Shown here piece after piece: positions 24,009 to 33,690 of a stretch of DNA of 64,000 nucleotides. Under the pieces are notes generated by a model, which was not told the origin of the DNA, did no database searches, and saw nothing but the letters and a program-made list of their open reading frames with translations. The position numbers and the translations under genes are program-made. The stretch comes from Taishania sp965247975 (GTDB lineage: Bacteria; Bacteroidota; Bacteroidia; Flavobacteriales_D; Crocinitomicaceae): positions 1,860,001 to 1,924,000 of the forward strand of contig OZ252050.1 in the NCBI GenBank assembly GCA_965247975.1. The letters are read 5' to 3'. Position 1 is the stretch's first letter; every line of letters begins with the position of its first letter.

Positions 24009-24626
24009 TTAATAAGCGTTTTGAGTTAAATCAGGAGCGATTTTCACATGGTAAAGTCCAGGCAATTCTTTGTTCTCAATTTGAGAAAGACCAATATCTA
24101 AACATTTCCAGGCTTCATCCTTTATTTTTTCTTTAAGCTTTTGGCAAGATGATTTATCTTTTGTAAACAACTCTGGCAATAAGGGATTAAAGTCATTCCA
24201 AGCCCTTGAGTTCATTTCTTCCAATTTTTGGTAATACATTGCCACGCTAACTGATTTGTCTAGATCATTTAGATCAAGCTTTTTGATGAGGTTATTTTTA
24301 AGTTGGACAATTTTGATGACAGGTGTCGATGTACCTCCATCATTTGTAAGATCTGTATACGCCGCGTAAATACCTTTTTGTTTATTAATAATTAGGGCAG
24401 GATTTGCACAGCCGAATTGAAAATGTTCATTCAAATGAATCCATTCTTGTACAATCGCATTCTTCGGGTATTTTTCATTTAACAATTCTAAATTTTTGTT
24501 TAAGATATTCGAATAATAGAGTTTCCAGAGGCCACGTACTTTGTAATACGATAAAAATTTGGATTTATCGATTGAAATGCCGCCTGGCATTGCTGCTATT
24601 GTTGAATCGTCAAATGTTAAAGCCAT
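24009..24626 (-). CDS. Hypothetical protein
   Basis: A 205-residue soluble protein beginning MALTFDDSTIAAMPGG. It has no signal peptide. It is mixed alpha/beta with 'WIHLNEHFQFGCANPALIINKQKGIYAAYTDL' near the middle and two cysteines in the helical C-terminal part. I recognise no family. It lies outside the clear attC-like spacers. Confidence 0.58.
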   Translation of the reverse strand: MALTFDDSTIAAMPGGISIDKSKFLSYYKVRGLWKLYYSNILNKNLELLNEKYPKNAIVQEWIHLNEHFQFGCANPALIINKQKGIYAAYTDLTNDGGTSTPVIKIVQLKNNLIKKLDLNDLDKSVSVAMYYQKLEEMNSRAWNDFNPLLPELFTKDKSSCQKLKEKIKDEAWKCLDIGLSQIENKELPGLYHVKIAPDLTQNAY

Positions 24627-24767
24627 GCTGTTCTAATTTGTACTGAACTCGAGCATGAAAGCGCTAGCATTCGTTCAATGTTTGTTTTGAAATTACTATT
24701 TTGCTTTCAATTTCTTGTTCCCTCGTTGATTTTTAATTTCCTTTTATTTCAAATAATTGATTCGCTT

Positions 24768-25118
24768 TTAATTCTCCCATGAAGGTGATTCCGCTGTTCG
24801 ATTGAATATCGAAAATTCTATGCACTGATTCAACAATGTTGCACAGAAATCATGCGAAAAATTTTTCAAAAATTTTGAGTCGACCAATGCGCGTTTAACA
24901 GTTAATGAGCCATTGAGATTTTCGAATTCCAATTTGTAAAGTCCAATTCCTGTCCAACTTCTGTAAATCAAAAGTTCGTCATTGCTAAACACAAAATCCC
25001 ATTTATCATCCATATATTTTGCTAAAAACCCCTGTTTAATTTGCGCCGATTCTTCAATTGAATAGGTTTTTTTCCAACTCAATGCTTCAAGCTCATTTTC
25101 AAATCTATAGTTCGTCAT
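24768..25118 (-). CDS. Hypothetical protein
   Basis: A 116-residue protein starting MTNYRFENELEALSWKKTYS. Compact mixed alpha/beta with 'DDKWDFVFSNDELLIYRSWTGIGLYKLEF', a strand pattern seen in small cytoplasmic proteins of unknown function. No signal peptide. It stands alone, and the 276 bp downstream hold no gene. Confidence 0.6.
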   Translation of the reverse strand: MTNYRFENELEALSWKKTYSIEESAQIKQGFLAKYMDDKWDFVFSNDELLIYRSWTGIGLYKLEFENLNGSLTVKRALVDSKFLKNFSHDFCATLLNQCIEFSIFNRTAESPSWEN

Positions 25119-25394
25119 ATTTTGATTTTTTAGTGTTTTAATGGCTTTAATTTATTGTTTTTCAAAAGCGATTGTATTATTTGAAGCAAATCGAAAAATA
25201 TGACAACTAATGAACAATTAATAGGTGAATTGAGTTTATAGAATTCATTGGAATACGTAGTTATTAGATTATGCTCATTATCCTCTTTACTTTTTTGTAA
25301 ACCCTTGTTTTAAAATTGAACCTTGTTGATTATTTCAGTAAATGTTTTCGATTTGCGTTCATACTTGAGCTCCACGATCGAAGCTTCGTCAGGT

Positions 25395-28300
25395 TTAAAG
25401 TTTTATAATTTTTCTATAATCAACTTTCTCATTTGACATCAATTTTATTAGATACTGCCCTGATGCTCCAGAAATTAATACATCGAAAGATTTTGCTAAG
25501 TCGAATTTATATTTATCAATCAAATTTCCTTTTAAATCGATAATCTCAACCTCTATATTGCTTTGAAAATTGCCGAGATCAACAGTAAATATTCCGTATG
25601 ACGGGTTTGGAAAAATAGATATACTTGTTGTTGATATACTTTGAATCAAGCCAAGATTATTTATTATGACACAAGCCGATGTATCAACACAACCATTTTG
25701 AGATAATTCAACGGCGTAACTTCCATTTTGCGTTGGGTAGAATGTTTGTGCTGTTTCTCCGGGTATAGCCATAAAATTTGCGTCACAATTCAACCATTGA
25801 TAAAATGCACTTGAATTATGCGAAATGATATTAACATCGTTTATAATAGAAGTATTTGTGTCAATTTCAATAATTGAAAGATCTAATGTTATTATTGAAT
25901 CACATCCCGCTGAATTCGTTAATGTCCAGGTTGCAGAAGTATTAGAAGTGGTATACGTGTTACCATCTATCCAAGTAAAGTAATCGCATGCCAAATGGGA
26001 ATCAATACTCTGAGAATTATTTCCAACAATGACTAAATTTAAAGTAACAATACTATCACAACCATTCGAGTTCGATAGCAGCCATGTTGCTGTATTGTTT
26101 GAACTAAAATAGGTGATGCCGTCAATCCATGTAAATGAATTGCAAGATGTTTGATAATCCGTACCATAAGTTGTGTTATAAATAGTTAGGTTTAATGTTA
26201 CAAGACTATCGCATCCAGCAGCATTCGTAAGCAACCATGTTGCTGAATTATTTGAGCTAAAATAGGTATTACCATCAATCCAAGTATAAAAATTACAACC
26301 GGTCTGATTATCAACAGAACTTGGAGAATTCAGAATGCTCAAATTTAGCGTTATTAGGCTGTCACAACCAACACTATTTGTAAGGAGCCAAGTAGCAGAA
26401 TTGTTAGAGGTGGTATATGTGTTACCGTCAATCCAAGAATAAGAATCACAAGCAGTTTGAACATCCGTAAAAGAGGATGAATTATTAATGATTAAATTCA
26501 ACGAAATGGTACTATCACAGCCGACAGAATTGGTAAGGGTCCATGTGGCAGAATTATTAGAGCTAGTGTAAGTATTTCCATCTATCCATGTAAAAGAATC
26601 ACAAGCAGTGTGAGAATCAACATAACTAGACGAATTAATAATGGTCAAATCTAGCAATATTGTACTATCACAACCATTAGAATTTTGAATAATCCAGGTT
26701 GCGGAGTTGTTACTGTTTGTGTATGTATTCCCATCCATCCACGTAAAAGAATCGCAAGCAATGTGTGTATCAACTCCAACTCCAAAACTTGAAGAATTGA
26801 TCGTTAAATTTAAGGTAACTAAACTGTCACAGCCCGCAGAATTTGTTAATATCCAAGTTGCCGTGTTATTATTGCTAGTATAAGTGTTTCCATCAATCCA
26901 AACTAACGAATCACATGAAGTTTGTAGGTCAATTCCATTGTTGTTGCAGCTAACTACAAAGCTTTGTTCAGGAGAAAATTCAGACCCATCAAAGGAGTTG
27001 TCAATGGACTGTACACTCCAAAAGTAAGTTCCTGGGGCTAATCCCTTAAGATTCCAAGCTAGATTGGTGTTAGCATTCCCAAGACTGGCAATTTTCCTCT
27101 TGCCAGAAATTAGATCAGCCATTGGCGTCAAAATATTCGATGTAAGAGAGCTTGATCCTACATAAAGATTGTACGTTAAACCTGAAGTTGCCGTTTCGTC
27201 ATCACTTCCTGATTCCCAACTAAAATTAACTTCGTTGTTATTTTGAATGGTATTTAGGTTGATCGGAGGATTTGGTTTGGTATTTTGAATATAACTGTTG
27301 TTTCTAAAGTACTTTGTGACATAATAGTCCTCAATTTTTCCAGTCATAATAACGTCAAGGTCATTATCATTATCGCAATCTCCAATATCAATTGAGCAGT
27401 ACAACATGCCCTGTAAAGTTAGCTCTTTGACATATTGAGTGCCATTGTACAAATATACAAAGCCAGCATTTGCACCAACTAATATTATATCAAGATCACC
27501 ATCGTTATCAAAATCACCCCAATGACAGTCACCATTAGTAATACCATCAAAAAAAGAAAATTGTAAAGTGAAAACGCCTAAATTGTTGCTATAAACTGCC
27601 CATTTAGAGTAGCCGGGGTTCGTGGTACTTCCGCACATTAAGACGTCTAAATCGCCATCTTGATCATAATCGCCAAATCGAATTCTTGCACTGTTGGTTT
27701 GTGGTTGTAAACCATGACCTAAAACTTCCACGAACATATCATTTCCATCATTTCTATAAATCCTTGTAGTCAATCCTATTCCAGGTATAGTTCCAGTTAC
27801 AAACAAATCCATATCCAAATCCATATCATAATCGCCCCAAGCTAGATCACCATTTACTGCATTTGGGAAGGATATTGAAATTAAACTGAAATTTCCATTC
27901 GAATTTCGGTAAATCCCCTTTCCTAACATTGCAAAATCTAAATCACCGTCGTTATCAAAATCTGACCACGAGACAGTTCTTTTGTCAATGCTTGTAAAAA
28001 TATTTACATTGTTTTGAATAAAATCCCCATTGGAATTGTTGTATAAAACACACTGACCATTTAAAGTGGCATGCGCAAATAAATCTAAATCGTTATCACT
28101 GTCATAGTCACTCCAATTGCAACCACCTCCTGTATTTAATTGTACTAAATTGGCGCCGTAATCTGTAAAGTCATTTCCTTCATTTTCGTATATTTTTCGA
28201 ACATTCAAAGAGTTTGAGGTTCCGGCTCCTATAAGGGCCAAATCGAGATCATTATCATTGTCGAAATCTCCAAATTTAATTTCGCCCCTCACTCCAGGAA

Positions 28301-30125
28301 GATCATGTAATTCATAAGTTAAGAGATCGAATGTCTTAAACGTTTTAACGTAGGACCAATTAGAATAACCCGAAGCTGTATTTGCCCTAACGCGCCAAAA
28401 ATAACTTGTTCCTAATTCTAAAAAAGTACTGAACAAAGTATCTACTAAGTTAGCAGTGTCAAGAAAAATTGAATTGAAATTCAACGAGGTGTCAACTTGT
28501 AATTGATAACTTATTGCATTTGGGTAACTGTACCATCTAAATGTTGTGTCACCAGCCACATCTACTGAGTTATGATAAGGGTATTGCAATGTAGGTGCGG
28601 CACTATCTTTAATAATAAATTGTTCTTCAACACTAAACACTGATCCAGCGAACGCTCCATCGATTGATTGAACACTCCAAAAATAATCTCCTGGTATTAG
28701 ATTTCTGAGCCACCAAGAAGAATTTTGATTTGCATTGCCAATCTCTGCCTTTCTTCTGAAACCCGTATTCAAGTTTGACATTGGTGACGCAATTTCAATA
28801 CCGCCCGGAGAATTTCCTACTCGAATATTGTAGCTCAAACCATTTTGAGGAGTTTCAATGTCAATCGACTGACTCCAATCTAAAAAGACTTCAAGATTAG
28901 ATACCGAACTTGATAGTCCTGACGGAGCACTAGGTAGATTGTTGGCGTTTGCAGGTGGGAGTTGGTTAACATAAATTTCTGGCGCTGGTGATGAAATAGA
29001 CGAATATCCCGTTAGTAAAAAATCTAAATCCCCATCATTATCATAATCGGCCCATTTAACATTAGAGAGTTCTGTATCGACTATGGAATGGGAAATAGGT
29101 GTAAAAATATTTGCACCATCGTTTCTGTATATATTTGTGAGAACCAACCAATTACCAAATGCTGTGTTTGAAGTATCACCTACAGCTATTAAATCTAGGT
29201 CTCCATCATTATCATAATCCCCCCATTCTACTGTGCTTTCTCTAATTGGGGCTATGTTCGTAACAACTGGGCTGAATACACCTTCAGAGTTATTGTAGAG
29301 CATTGAAAATGGTTGAAGAAAACCTGAGTCCCCTGTAACCACTAAATCTAAATCACCATCGTTATCGTAATCTCCAAAGTCAGAATCGCAAGCGACTACT
29401 GGAACAATGGCATTTCCTGAATTCGTAAACACACCATTATTATTTGTCAGGATGCCTGAATTCGAACCTGAACTTATATATAAATCAAGATCTTGGTCAT
29501 TGTCTACATCTGCCCAAAGCACTTGATCAGATGATGAGCTAGGAAGATTTGTATGTAATTGGAGATTTCCGCCAACATTTTCATATATAATTGTGTAGTT
29601 AGTTGGGCCGCTTTTTCCTGCTAAAACTAAATCTAAATCACCGTCATTATCAAAATCGCCCCAATCAATGCTACCATCAGTCACACCTTGTAATCCTAAA
29701 GGGGGCAGCACAAAATTTCTTATTGAATAATTATCCAAACAAATATCTTCGTTACGAACCAAGGGTGAGTAGTTGCAGGCGTTTATGTTTCCCGTCATTA
29801 CATAGTCTAAATCGCCGTCATTATCTACATCCGCCCAACTTGCTGTACTATTAATAAATCCACCAGGTACTGCTGGATCTATAATATCAGTAAACTGAGT
29901 ACCTAAATTGTTAGTATATATTTTGGAATAATATGTGTTGCCGACACCTCCTATCATAATCAAGTCAAGGTCGTTGTCATTGTCATAGTCACCCCAATCC
30001 AAAGCTGATTGGTTCATACCTAAAATAACATTCGCATTTGTTGCTGGCGTGAACGGTTGACAATAAGCAAAATAAGGAATTAGAAATTCAACTAGGATAG
30101 CCGATAAAATTTTAAGATTGGGCAT
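25395..30125 (-). CDS. Giant T9SS surface protein with FG-GAP-like and 41-residue tandem repeats
   Basis: A 1576-residue protein with a signal peptide (residues about 1-22). Two blocks of FG-GAP/VCBS-like repeats, seven each, carry calcium loops such as 'DYDNDGDLDL' (about 45-385 and 620-960). A fibronectin-III-like domain follows each block ('GLSYNIRVGNSPGG', 'GLTYNLYVGSSS'). Then come seven tandem 41-residue repeats built on 'CDSFTWIDGNTYT..NNSATW.LTNS.GCDS', and a type A T9SS sorting domain ending 'GQYLIKLMSNEKVDYRKIIKL'. It is probably displayed on the cell surface for adhesion. The repeat DNA is prone to recombination. Confidence 0.88.
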   Translation of the reverse strand: MPNLKILSAILVEFLIPYFAYCQPFTPATNANVILGMNQSALDWGDYDNDNDLDLIMIGGVGNTYYSKIYTNNLGTQFTDIIDPAVPGGFINSTASWADVDNDGDLDYVMTGNINACNYSPLVRNEDICLDNYSIRNFVLPPLGLQGVTDGSIDWGDFDNDGDLDLVLAGKSGPTNYTIIYENVGGNLQLHTNLPSSSSDQVLWADVDNDQDLDLYISSGSNSGILTNNNGVFTNSGNAIVPVVACDSDFGDYDNDGDLDLVVTGDSGFLQPFSMLYNNSEGVFSPVVTNIAPIRESTVEWGDYDNDGDLDLIAVGDTSNTAFGNWLVLTNIYRNDGANIFTPISHSIVDTELSNVKWADYDNDGDLDFLLTGYSSISSPAPEIYVNQLPPANANNLPSAPSGLSSSVSNLEVFLDWSQSIDIETPQNGLSYNIRVGNSPGGIEIASPMSNLNTGFRRKAEIGNANQNSSWWLRNLIPGDYFWSVQSIDGAFAGSVFSVEEQFIIKDSAAPTLQYPYHNSVDVAGDTTFRWYSYPNAISYQLQVDTSLNFNSIFLDTANLVDTLFSTFLELGTSYFWRVRANTASGYSNWSYVKTFKTFDLLTYELHDLPGVRGEIKFGDFDNDNDLDLALIGAGTSNSLNVRKIYENEGNDFTDYGANLVQLNTGGGCNWSDYDSDNDLDLFAHATLNGQCVLYNNSNGDFIQNNVNIFTSIDKRTVSWSDFDNDGDLDFAMLGKGIYRNSNGNFSLISISFPNAVNGDLAWGDYDMDLDMDLFVTGTIPGIGLTTRIYRNDGNDMFVEVLGHGLQPQTNSARIRFGDYDQDGDLDVLMCGSTTNPGYSKWAVYSNNLGVFTLQFSFFDGITNGDCHWGDFDNDGDLDIILVGANAGFVYLYNGTQYVKELTLQGMLYCSIDIGDCDNDNDLDVIMTGKIEDYYVTKYFRNNSYIQNTKPNPPINLNTIQNNNEVNFSWESGSDDETATSGLTYNLYVGSSSLTSNILTPMADLISGKRKIASLGNANTNLAWNLKGLAPGTYFWSVQSIDNSFDGSEFSPEQSFVVSCNNNGIDLQTSCDSLVWIDGNTYTSNNNTATWILTNSAGCDSLVTLNLTINSSSFGVGVDTHIACDSFTWMDGNTYTNSNNSATWIIQNSNGCDSTILLDLTIINSSSYVDSHTACDSFTWIDGNTYTSSNNSATWTLTNSVGCDSTISLNLIINNSSSFTDVQTACDSYSWIDGNTYTTSNNSATWLLTNSVGCDSLITLNLSILNSPSSVDNQTGCNFYTWIDGNTYFSSNNSATWLLTNAAGCDSLVTLNLTIYNTTYGTDYQTSCNSFTWIDGITYFSSNNTATWLLSNSNGCDSIVTLNLVIVGNNSQSIDSHLACDYFTWIDGNTYTTSNTSATWTLTNSAGCDSIITLDLSIIEIDTNTSIINDVNIISHNSSAFYQWLNCDANFMAIPGETAQTFYPTQNGSYAVELSQNGCVDTSACVIINNLGLIQSISTTSISIFPNPSYGIFTVDLGNFQSNIEVEIIDLKGNLIDKYKFDLAKSFDVLISGASGQYLIKLMSNEKVDYRKIIKL
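25870..26950 (-). repeat. Seven in-frame tandem repeats within the T9SS protein gene
   Basis: Seven units of about 123-135 bp each encode a 'C(D/N)xxxWIDGNTY' to 'GCDSxxxLNLxI' module. The units are similar but not identical at DNA level. Copies 5 and 6 carry a Y-F change (NTYF). Such arrays expand and contract by slippage or recombination. Confidence 0.85.
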
Positions 30126-30151
30126 ACAATGGAATGTTTTTCTTTGAGTAA

Positions 30152-30159
30152 CAAATTTA
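30152..30159 (-). promoter_or_regulatory. Candidate -7 box of the giant T9SS gene
   Basis: On minus the sequence is TAAATTTG, a perfect TAnnTTTG, 26 bp before the ATG at 30125. No clear TTTG is seen at the -33 spacing. Confidence 0.4.
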
Positions 30160-30259
30160 TTAATTTAAAAGAAATAATGGCTTGTGTTTTTTCAAAAAAG
30201 TAGGAGCGAAGCGCAAGTAAATCAATGAGTTCCATGTTAAATACGAATTGCTAGACAAA

Positions 30260-30559
30260 CTACTCGCTACTTTGACTGGAATTGTCTGCTATTTTAATAA
30301 TTGTATGAAATTCATCGTTGAATGTTCTTGTTGATATTCCAATGCTGTTCAACAAATGATTGGCATCAGATCGCAATTGCTTCCAAATTTCTTCATTGTC
30401 CAAAAACTCCCATTCCCATAGTTCAAGAGGAACTTTGTCAACTTTGCTTTTGAAGGCCAAGAGTTCTTTTTTAAATGATTGGTCCAGAAATTTATTCCTG
30501 AAAACGGATTCTATAAAACAAAAAAGTAACATTATAATATTGCAGTATTTTATGTTCAT
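30260..30559 (-). CDS. Small hypothetical exported or membrane protein
   Basis: A 99-residue protein from the ATG at 30559 (MNIKYCNIIMLLFCFIES); an upstream TTG at 30577 is less likely. A hydrophobic N-terminus (about 5-17) could be a signal or a single anchor. The rest is polar and helical, with 'ELWEWEFLDNEEIWKQLRSD'. No family is recognised. Confidence 0.5.
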   Translation of the reverse strand: MNIKYCNIIMLLFCFIESVFRNKFLDQSFKKELLAFKSKVDKVPLELWEWEFLDNEEIWKQLRSDANHLLNSIGISTRTFNDEFHTIIKIADNSSQSSE

Positions 30560-30610
30560 AGTTCTTATAATATTCAAGAGAATAAAAGTTATACATTTTA
30601 ATACGGGTTT

Positions 30611-31309
30611 TCATTCACATATCGTGTCTTTCATTGTCTGCATTTTTCCATCAATAATTTCTGTTTGTTGTTGACGAAATTTATACCTTGTTTCGGAAAT
30701 ATCTGATAATCGGCTGTAACATTCTTGATGTGCTTCGTCGAACAAATCTTCGTCGTAGTGAGAAGTTGTTTTAACCAAGAGGTCTTTGAATGCATTGGAA
30801 TAAATGAGTCGTTCTTCTTGACTATGACCGCCGTCGCCACCTTCTGAGGCAATCATCACGACATGCGTTATTTTATCCGTTTTTTTGTCATAAGTGTAAT
30901 GGTAAAAGTTGTTATAACCAATTTCATCGTTGTGCATGATTGTGAATAAAACAAACTCCTCAAATTCCACAAAATCAAAAAAGTAGTAGCGAGAAGAACG
31001 GTCAAATTCAATGCTGAAATTCTTGATGTTTTTAATTGGGTAATTTGCCAAATACTTTTCAAAAAAGCCAGGTTTAATAAGCTTTACTGGATAGTCGAAA
31101 TCAAATTTAAGTTCATAGTTTGACCTTCTTTTGGGCGCATTTTCAATAATCACACCAATTGGAAAGGAAGTTGATTTCGTTGCGACAGTTTGCGCATCTG
31201 TTTGCGTTTCGCGTTGAACCGAATGATCCTTGTCGCTTGAAGTTTCTTTCTTGTTTTCTTGACATCCTAAAAGAATCCAAAGTATACAAATGATGAGCGG
31301 GGATTTCAT
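30611..31309 (-). CDS. Lipoprotein, unknown function
   Basis: A 232-residue protein. The ATG at 31309 gives signal MKSPLIICILWILLGC (lipobox LLGC); an ATG at 31315 is also possible. The mature part begins with a Ser/Thr-rich linker. It contains 'YYFFDFVEFEEFVLFTIMH' and 'SEGGDGGHSQEERLI', a histidine/acid loop of unknown meaning. No family is recognised. Confidence 0.62.
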   Translation of the reverse strand: MKSPLIICILWILLGCQENKKETSSDKDHSVQRETQTDAQTVATKSTSFPIGVIIENAPKRRSNYELKFDFDYPVKLIKPGFFEKYLANYPIKNIKNFSIEFDRSSRYYFFDFVEFEEFVLFTIMHNDEIGYNNFYHYTYDKKTDKITHVVMIASEGGDGGHSQEERLIYSNAFKDLLVKTTSHYDEDLFDEAHQECYSRLSDISETRYKFRQQQTEIIDGKMQTMKDTICE

Positions 31310-31666
31310 AGGCATATAACACGGATTGGTTATTGGGTTACTTCGTTTATTTTTACTTCGATTTCTTTTAGACAAAGTGCTAAAATATTCATTTTAAGCC
31401 AGAATAGTCATTGATTTACTCATGAATTTGACGAATGTTCTTTCTCCCAACATTTCACCAGCATCTCTCTTTGCTGCTCATTTTTTAAAATGTTTTGCAG
31501 AAAAGTTTGATGGTTTTGTTTGATTTAATTTCATCGAAGCCTTACCAATTTAGTCCTTAAAATTTTTGAAGTCCACAATTGCGTAATTAAAAACAAATCC
31601 TTCAATGGAAAATAGGCTTATTTAATTTAAATAACACGGTGTTTCAAAATCTAACTTAGTGCAGCT
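31310..31666. other. 357-bp spacer with a short coding remnant
   Basis: No intact gene. On minus, 31420-31524 keeps 34 codons ending 'NEQQREMLVKCWEKEHSSNS', which reads like the C-terminus of a lost protein with a stop just upstream. At 31314-31320 ATATAAC resembles the core box of the attC-like sites, but no partner end is seen. Confidence 0.35.
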
Positions 31667-32356
31667 TCACATGTAGGTTTCCTTCACCAACCTATCACGT
31701 TTATATTTTTTGATAGAGGTGATTTTGCCGGATTTATCATATTCGATCCATTCCCCATGTTTTTGACCATATTTCCATCTGCCAAGGACCTTGAGTCTGA
31801 AATTGCCGACAATACAAATGTTTTTCAATTCTGGTATCGAATAAAAATAAAATTCGTCACCATGTTTTACTGTATGTTTATGGGAACATTTATAAATTAA
31901 ATTGTTACCAAAGTAAAATGGACTTTTCATTGCATCCTGATTTATAAAGACAAGGGTGTCAAGTTGCAAGGTATCCTTGTTTTGCTCAATAAATTGTTCA
32001 ATTTTCTCGAAATCAGCGGTTTCAATTGAGTCAGGTATCGAGCCATCCTTATGCATGGCACCTATTGGTGTCGGTACCTTCGTTGTAAACAATCTAACAA
32101 TTCTAGCTGAGGTGCCACCGCCATAGTTTTTTCCATCTTTATCGAACCAGTAAATCCGATCGGAAGTATAGAAATCGAAGACCAAACTATCGTAATGAAG
32201 TGGCTTTAAATCTCCACTTTCGGTACGATATTGCATGCTGACATTACTTATGCAGCATGTGAGCATTTTTGTACTATCTGTTGAACAATCATCTCTTTGC
32301 CCCCTTGAAAACAGGCATTGAAAAATTAAAATACAGGTCACAAATAACTCTCGCAT
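31667..32356 (-). CDS. Secreted MORN-like repeat protein
   Basis: A 229-residue protein with signal peptide (MRELFVTCILIFQCLFSRG). The last 40 residues, 'GRWKYGQKHGEWIEYDKSGKITSIKKYKRDRLVKE', are a MORN_2-type strand repeat as found in exported Bacteroidetes proteins. The middle has 'YWFDKDGKNYGGGTSARIVRLF'. A role at the envelope is likely. The partner is unknown. Confidence 0.68.
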   Translation of the reverse strand: MRELFVTCILIFQCLFSRGQRDDCSTDSTKMLTCCISNVSMQYRTESGDLKPLHYDSLVFDFYTSDRIYWFDKDGKNYGGGTSARIVRLFTTKVPTPIGAMHKDGSIPDSIETADFEKIEQFIEQNKDTLQLDTLVFINQDAMKSPFYFGNNLIYKCSHKHTVKHGDEFYFYSIPELKNICIVGNFRLKVLGRWKYGQKHGEWIEYDKSGKITSIKKYKRDRLVKETYM

Positions 32357-32445
32357 TTTTGTTTTTTTTCGTGTTCAATAATCTTGCATATAACGTTTAA
32401 CATAAAAAGAATTTTTAATGCTTTTTACATATTCTTAACCAGAGA

Positions 32446-33081
32446 TTATTCTATTTGTCCAGCATTAATTGGGCAGTTTACAGATTGATTTAATCCGTGT
32501 GATATGACTGTAACGTCATATCCATTTTTATCAATGTATATCCAGCCAAAATAATCTCCTTCATCTGTCATTATTTTCAGGCCCAAATAGGCAGTATCGT
32601 TGAAATTTGTAGCAAATGGTGCTGATGCTGAAGATAACATTATCGACACAGTATTTGACCATTGTTGTGAATTATCAATGACTTCATTTAAAACATAACG
32701 TTTAACAACATTATAATTCCCAATTATACCTATACTATTCTTGCTAGATGTTCCTGAAAGCAGAATTCTTGTGTTGTAGTTAGCACAGGGTTGGCTTGCA
32801 CTAACAAAATCAGTCCAAGTTGAGCATGAAAGGGAAAAGTCATTTGCACCGTCATTATTGATGTCAAACGAAACACTTGCTGTAGAGTCTGATGGGGATG
32901 GAATTTGTCCACATCCCGAAATATGATAAATCAGCGAATCGACAGAGGTTATTTGAACAGTAGGATTTAGTTCAGAATATGTAATACTATCTGCGGGGTT
33001 TTCACATTCCGAATCATTTTTTTTTGAGCAACCAATGATCGCAGATGATATTAATAACAAAATAGAGATTTCAATTTTCAT
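32446..33081 (-). CDS. Lipoprotein with calcium-loop motif
   Basis: A 211-residue protein with lipoprotein signal MKIEISILLLISSAIIGC (Cys18). 'FDINNDGANDFSLSC' near residue 75 is a DxNxDGxxDF calcium loop. The C-terminal half has 'YLGLKIMTDEGDYFGWIYIDKNG', a beta structure frequent in Bacteroidetes surface lipoproteins. The function is unknown. Confidence 0.66.
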   Translation of the reverse strand: MKIEISILLLISSAIIGCSKKNDSECENPADSITYSELNPTVQITSVDSLIYHISGCGQIPSPSDSTASVSFDINNDGANDFSLSCSTWTDFVSASQPCANYNTRILLSGTSSKNSIGIIGNYNVVKRYVLNEVIDNSQQWSNTVSIMLSSASAPFATNFNDTAYLGLKIMTDEGDYFGWIYIDKNGYDVTVISHGLNQSVNCPINAGQIE

Positions 33082-33097
33082 GTTATTTTTGATTTCT

Positions 33098-33262
33098 GGC
33101 TAACTTAAATATATCCGTAACTCCCATCCACCTCTAATTCCATTTTCCTATTTGATCTACCGTTTAATCCATTGAAAACCAATAAAAAAACCGACGACAA
33201 ACAGTTGTAAATACTTGAAATCATAGTTGGCGAGTTGCGCATATCCAAATATAGAATTTATA
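33098..33262 (-). repeat. ~195-bp repeat family copy F, truncated
   Basis: In gene direction it closes GTTAGCC (33104-33098) 17 bp before the ATG at 33081. The body matches copies A-E up to 'ATATAGAATTTAT'. The outer about 30 bp with the RYYYAAC box are missing, and the upstream gene's stop codon lies at the break. It is the only copy outside the first 24 kb. Confidence 0.6.
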
Positions 33263-33264
33263 AT

Positions 33265-33633
33265 TTATTTTTTGTTTCCTTCATACGTCCAAGATGCGTT
33301 ACCTCCTAAACCTCCTCCTGATCTAGTAATATAAACATGGTCATTTTTAAACAAGACTTTTATGTAGTTGTGAATATAACCTTCATAGTATTCTTTTTCT
33401 TTCCAAAGTGAGTCAACGTGAATGCGTGTTCCAAGCACAACAACAAACTTTCCATCTTGCTCAATGTTAATGTCTTCGGTATACATTGAATCAATTAGTG
33501 TTGGAGATATGTTCCAGTAATGATATTCAACAGTGCAAGAATATGTTCCAGCCAATTTTTTTGCATGGTGTTTATCGCAGCTGGTTAAAAGCATTATGAA
33601 CGTTGAAATTATAAATGCACAGAAAATTTTCAT
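33265..33633 (-). CDS. Small lipoprotein
   Basis: A 122-residue protein with lipoprotein signal MKIFCAFIISTFIMLLTSC (Cys19). The mature beta-rich part 'GTYSCTVEYHYWN' to 'HVYITRSGGGLGGNASWTYEG' resembles small lipocalin-like envelope proteins. No specific family. The stop lies at the truncated end of repeat copy F. Confidence 0.62.
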   Translation of the reverse strand: MKIFCAFIISTFIMLLTSCDKHHAKKLAGTYSCTVEYHYWNISPTLIDSMYTEDINIEQDGKFVVVLGTRIHVDSLWKEKEYYEGYIHNYIKVLFKNDHVYITRSGGGLGGNASWTYEGNKK

Positions 33634-33690
33634 TTTTTATTGAATTAACACGAAAGTCAGCGAATCACCTTGCTCGATTCAAAACCGATA

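Noticed and set aside
25870..26950. Tandem repeats considered as CRISPR or satellite DNA
   Set aside because: They stay in frame, encode a conserved Cys-containing peptide module and end in a T9SS sorting domain, so they are protein repeats.
29603..29854. Plus-strand frame inside the giant T9SS gene
   Set aside because: It lies entirely antisense to the FG-GAP-like repeats and has the low-complexity Asn/His/Pro composition expected of a shadow.
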